This document shows positions 49,432-50,057 of a DNA stretch of 50,057 nucleotides, piece after piece. The stretch is from an uncultured Pelagibacteraceae bacterium. Lineage in GTDB: Bacteria > Pseudomonadota > Alphaproteobacteria > Pelagibacterales > Pelagibacteraceae. The notes beneath the pieces are model-generated. The model saw only the letters and a list, made by a program, of their open reading frames with translations. It had not been told where the DNA came from and did no database searches. Position numbers and translations under genes: made by a program. Position 1 is the stretch's first letter; each line of letters begins with the position of its first letter. The stretch lies in the NCBI GenBank assembly GCA_902581925.1, contig CACHQB010000007.1:1-50057 (forward strand). Direction: 5' to 3'.

Positions 49432-50057
49432 TATCCTTTTACGCTTCCTGCTGTCAAACCGCTAACTAGATATTTTTCAAAATAAACAAATATAAATAAT
49501 ACTGGTAATGTTACTACAACTGATCCTGCCATTAAATATTGTCTTGGCGTTTCAGCGTCTCCACTCAAGTATTGAATAGCTCTTGATAATGTAAACGAAT
49601 TTGGATTATCCAAAAACATTAAAGAAAATAAAAACTCATTCCAAGCGATCATAAATACATATAAAGCAACAGATGAAATCGCAGGAATGCTTAAAGGGAT
49701 TATAATTTTTGTGATAATTCCAAACCAACTTAATTTGTCTAAAATTGCAGCTTCCTCTAATTCTTTTGGAATACTTTTAAAGTATCCTTGCAACATATAA
49801 ATAGCTACTGGAAGTGTTGTTGCTGTATATACAATTAATAAACCTTCTATAGAGTTACGTAAGCCCAATTGACTAAATATTGTATATAACGGAATAACAA
49901 GAACGATTGCAGGAAACATATATATTATAAGTATAGATGTAGATAAAAACGTTTTTCCAAAAAAATTTAATCTTGCAACTGCATAAGCAGCAGGTATTGC
50001 AAATAGAAGAGTGATAATAACAGTGCCGACAGAAACAATAGTGCTAATAGCAATATA
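49431..50057 (-). CDS. Carbohydrate ABC permease (MalG type), 5' end beyond the window
   Basis: The reading frame stays open from the stop at 49431 to the window edge, giving 208 codons without the true start. The part encoded before the first in-window ATG (49919) is clearly coding: AIPAAYAVARLNFFGK is the MalG-type second-helix loop. Downstream are the EAA loop EEAAILDKLSWFGIITKIII, AWNEFLFSLMFLDNP, and the usual C-terminal YLVSGLTAGSVKG. It is one of two expected permeases of a CUT1 sugar importer, whose other parts should lie past 50057. Confidence 0.92.
   Translation of the reverse strand, partial: YIAISTIVSVGTVIITLLFAIPAAYAVARLNFFGKTFLSTSILIIYMFPAIVLVIPLYTIFSQLGLRNSIEGLLIVYTATTLPVAIYMLQGYFKSIPKELEEAAILDKLSWFGIITKIIIPLSIPAISSVALYVFMIAWNEFLFSLMFLDNPNSFTLSRAIQYLSGDAETPRQYLMAGSVVVTLPVLFIFVYFEKYLVSGLTAGSVKG

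Noticed and set aside
1-50057. Defence system, prophage, insertion sequence or CRISPR array
   Set aside because: No transposase, integrase, nuclease-helicase set or regularly spaced repeats were seen; the window is metabolic and transport genes.

Overview
The window looks like a slice of a streamlined marine alphaproteobacterium of the SAR11 clade (Candidatus Pelagibacter or a close relative). The evidence is very AT-rich DNA, tiny or negative intergenic gaps, one isolated tRNA-Met(CAU), and gene content typical of that group: a taurine importer with taurine:pyruvate aminotransferase and alanine dehydrogenase, a dimethylglycine dehydrogenase-like flavoprotein, TTT and ABC importers with one binding protein each, and several small one- or two-helix membrane proteins. 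No insertion sequence, prophage, CRISPR array or rRNA is visible. No gene-free stretch exceeds 300 bases; the longest is about 216 bases (13192-13407).

Layout. 1-82: 3' end of a plus-strand transcript with an intrinsic terminator. 83-3710 (minus): TauE/SafE permease, DusA, RpoZ, MFS transporter. 3722-5412 (plus): beta-hydroxyacid dehydrogenase, FMN split-barrel protein, small membrane protein. 5421-7677 (minus): two secreted proteins (one with HExxH), a DUF1330 protein, gamma-class carbonic anhydrase. 7697-10220 (plus): redoxin, glycosyltransferase, EamA transporter. 10217-13191 (minus): tripartite tricarboxylate transporter tctABC. 13408-16615: AbrB-like membrane protein, GT9, DUF6165, PhyH dioxygenase. 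16621-20628 (minus): FucA-like aldolase, SpeD-SpeE fusion, then an amino-acid ABC importer with no ATPase. 20673-23128 (plus): TrpB2-like enzyme and DUF1015 protein. 23123-26860 (minus): asparaginase, MtnA, a secreted alpha/beta hydrolase, MtnP. 26902-29137: Apt, GuaC, a phosphoribosyltransferase and tRNA-Met. 29207-34386 (minus): small membrane protein, DMGDH-like protein, Ald, Tpa. 34570-39342 (plus): TauA, TauB, an oversized TauC, and an Ldh-family dehydrogenase. 39331-40603: second small membrane protein and an internally duplicated winged-helix regulator. 40600-41451: BASS transporter. 41605-48172 (plus): AfuABC-type importer, phosphotransacetylase and a histidinol-dehydrogenase homologue. 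48169-50057 (minus): GH63-like glycosidase and a sugar ABC permease that runs off the window.

How the genes fit together. (i) The SpeD-SpeE fusion should make spermidine and release methylthioadenosine (MTA). MtnP, MtnA and the FucA-like aldolase, which is co-transcribed with speDE, together make the three core steps of the MTA 'DHAP shunt'. Apt, GuaC and the phosphoribosyltransferase can recycle the purine. (ii) TauABC, Tpa and Ald form a taurine import and transamination module. Nearby Ldh-family, HpsN-like and phosphotransacetylase genes hint at wider sulfonate use, but xsc is not in this window. (iii) Each of the four substrate-binding-protein genes is followed at or near its stop codon by a hairpin placed to lower expression of the downstream transporter genes. 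Two of these look like true intrinsic terminators, and the tct one is embedded in the first codons of tctB. (iv) Eight of nine convergent gene pairs overlap or abut, leaving almost no room for terminators.

Most enzyme families are assigned with good confidence from motifs. Substrates of transporters and of enzymes in broad families are inferences.
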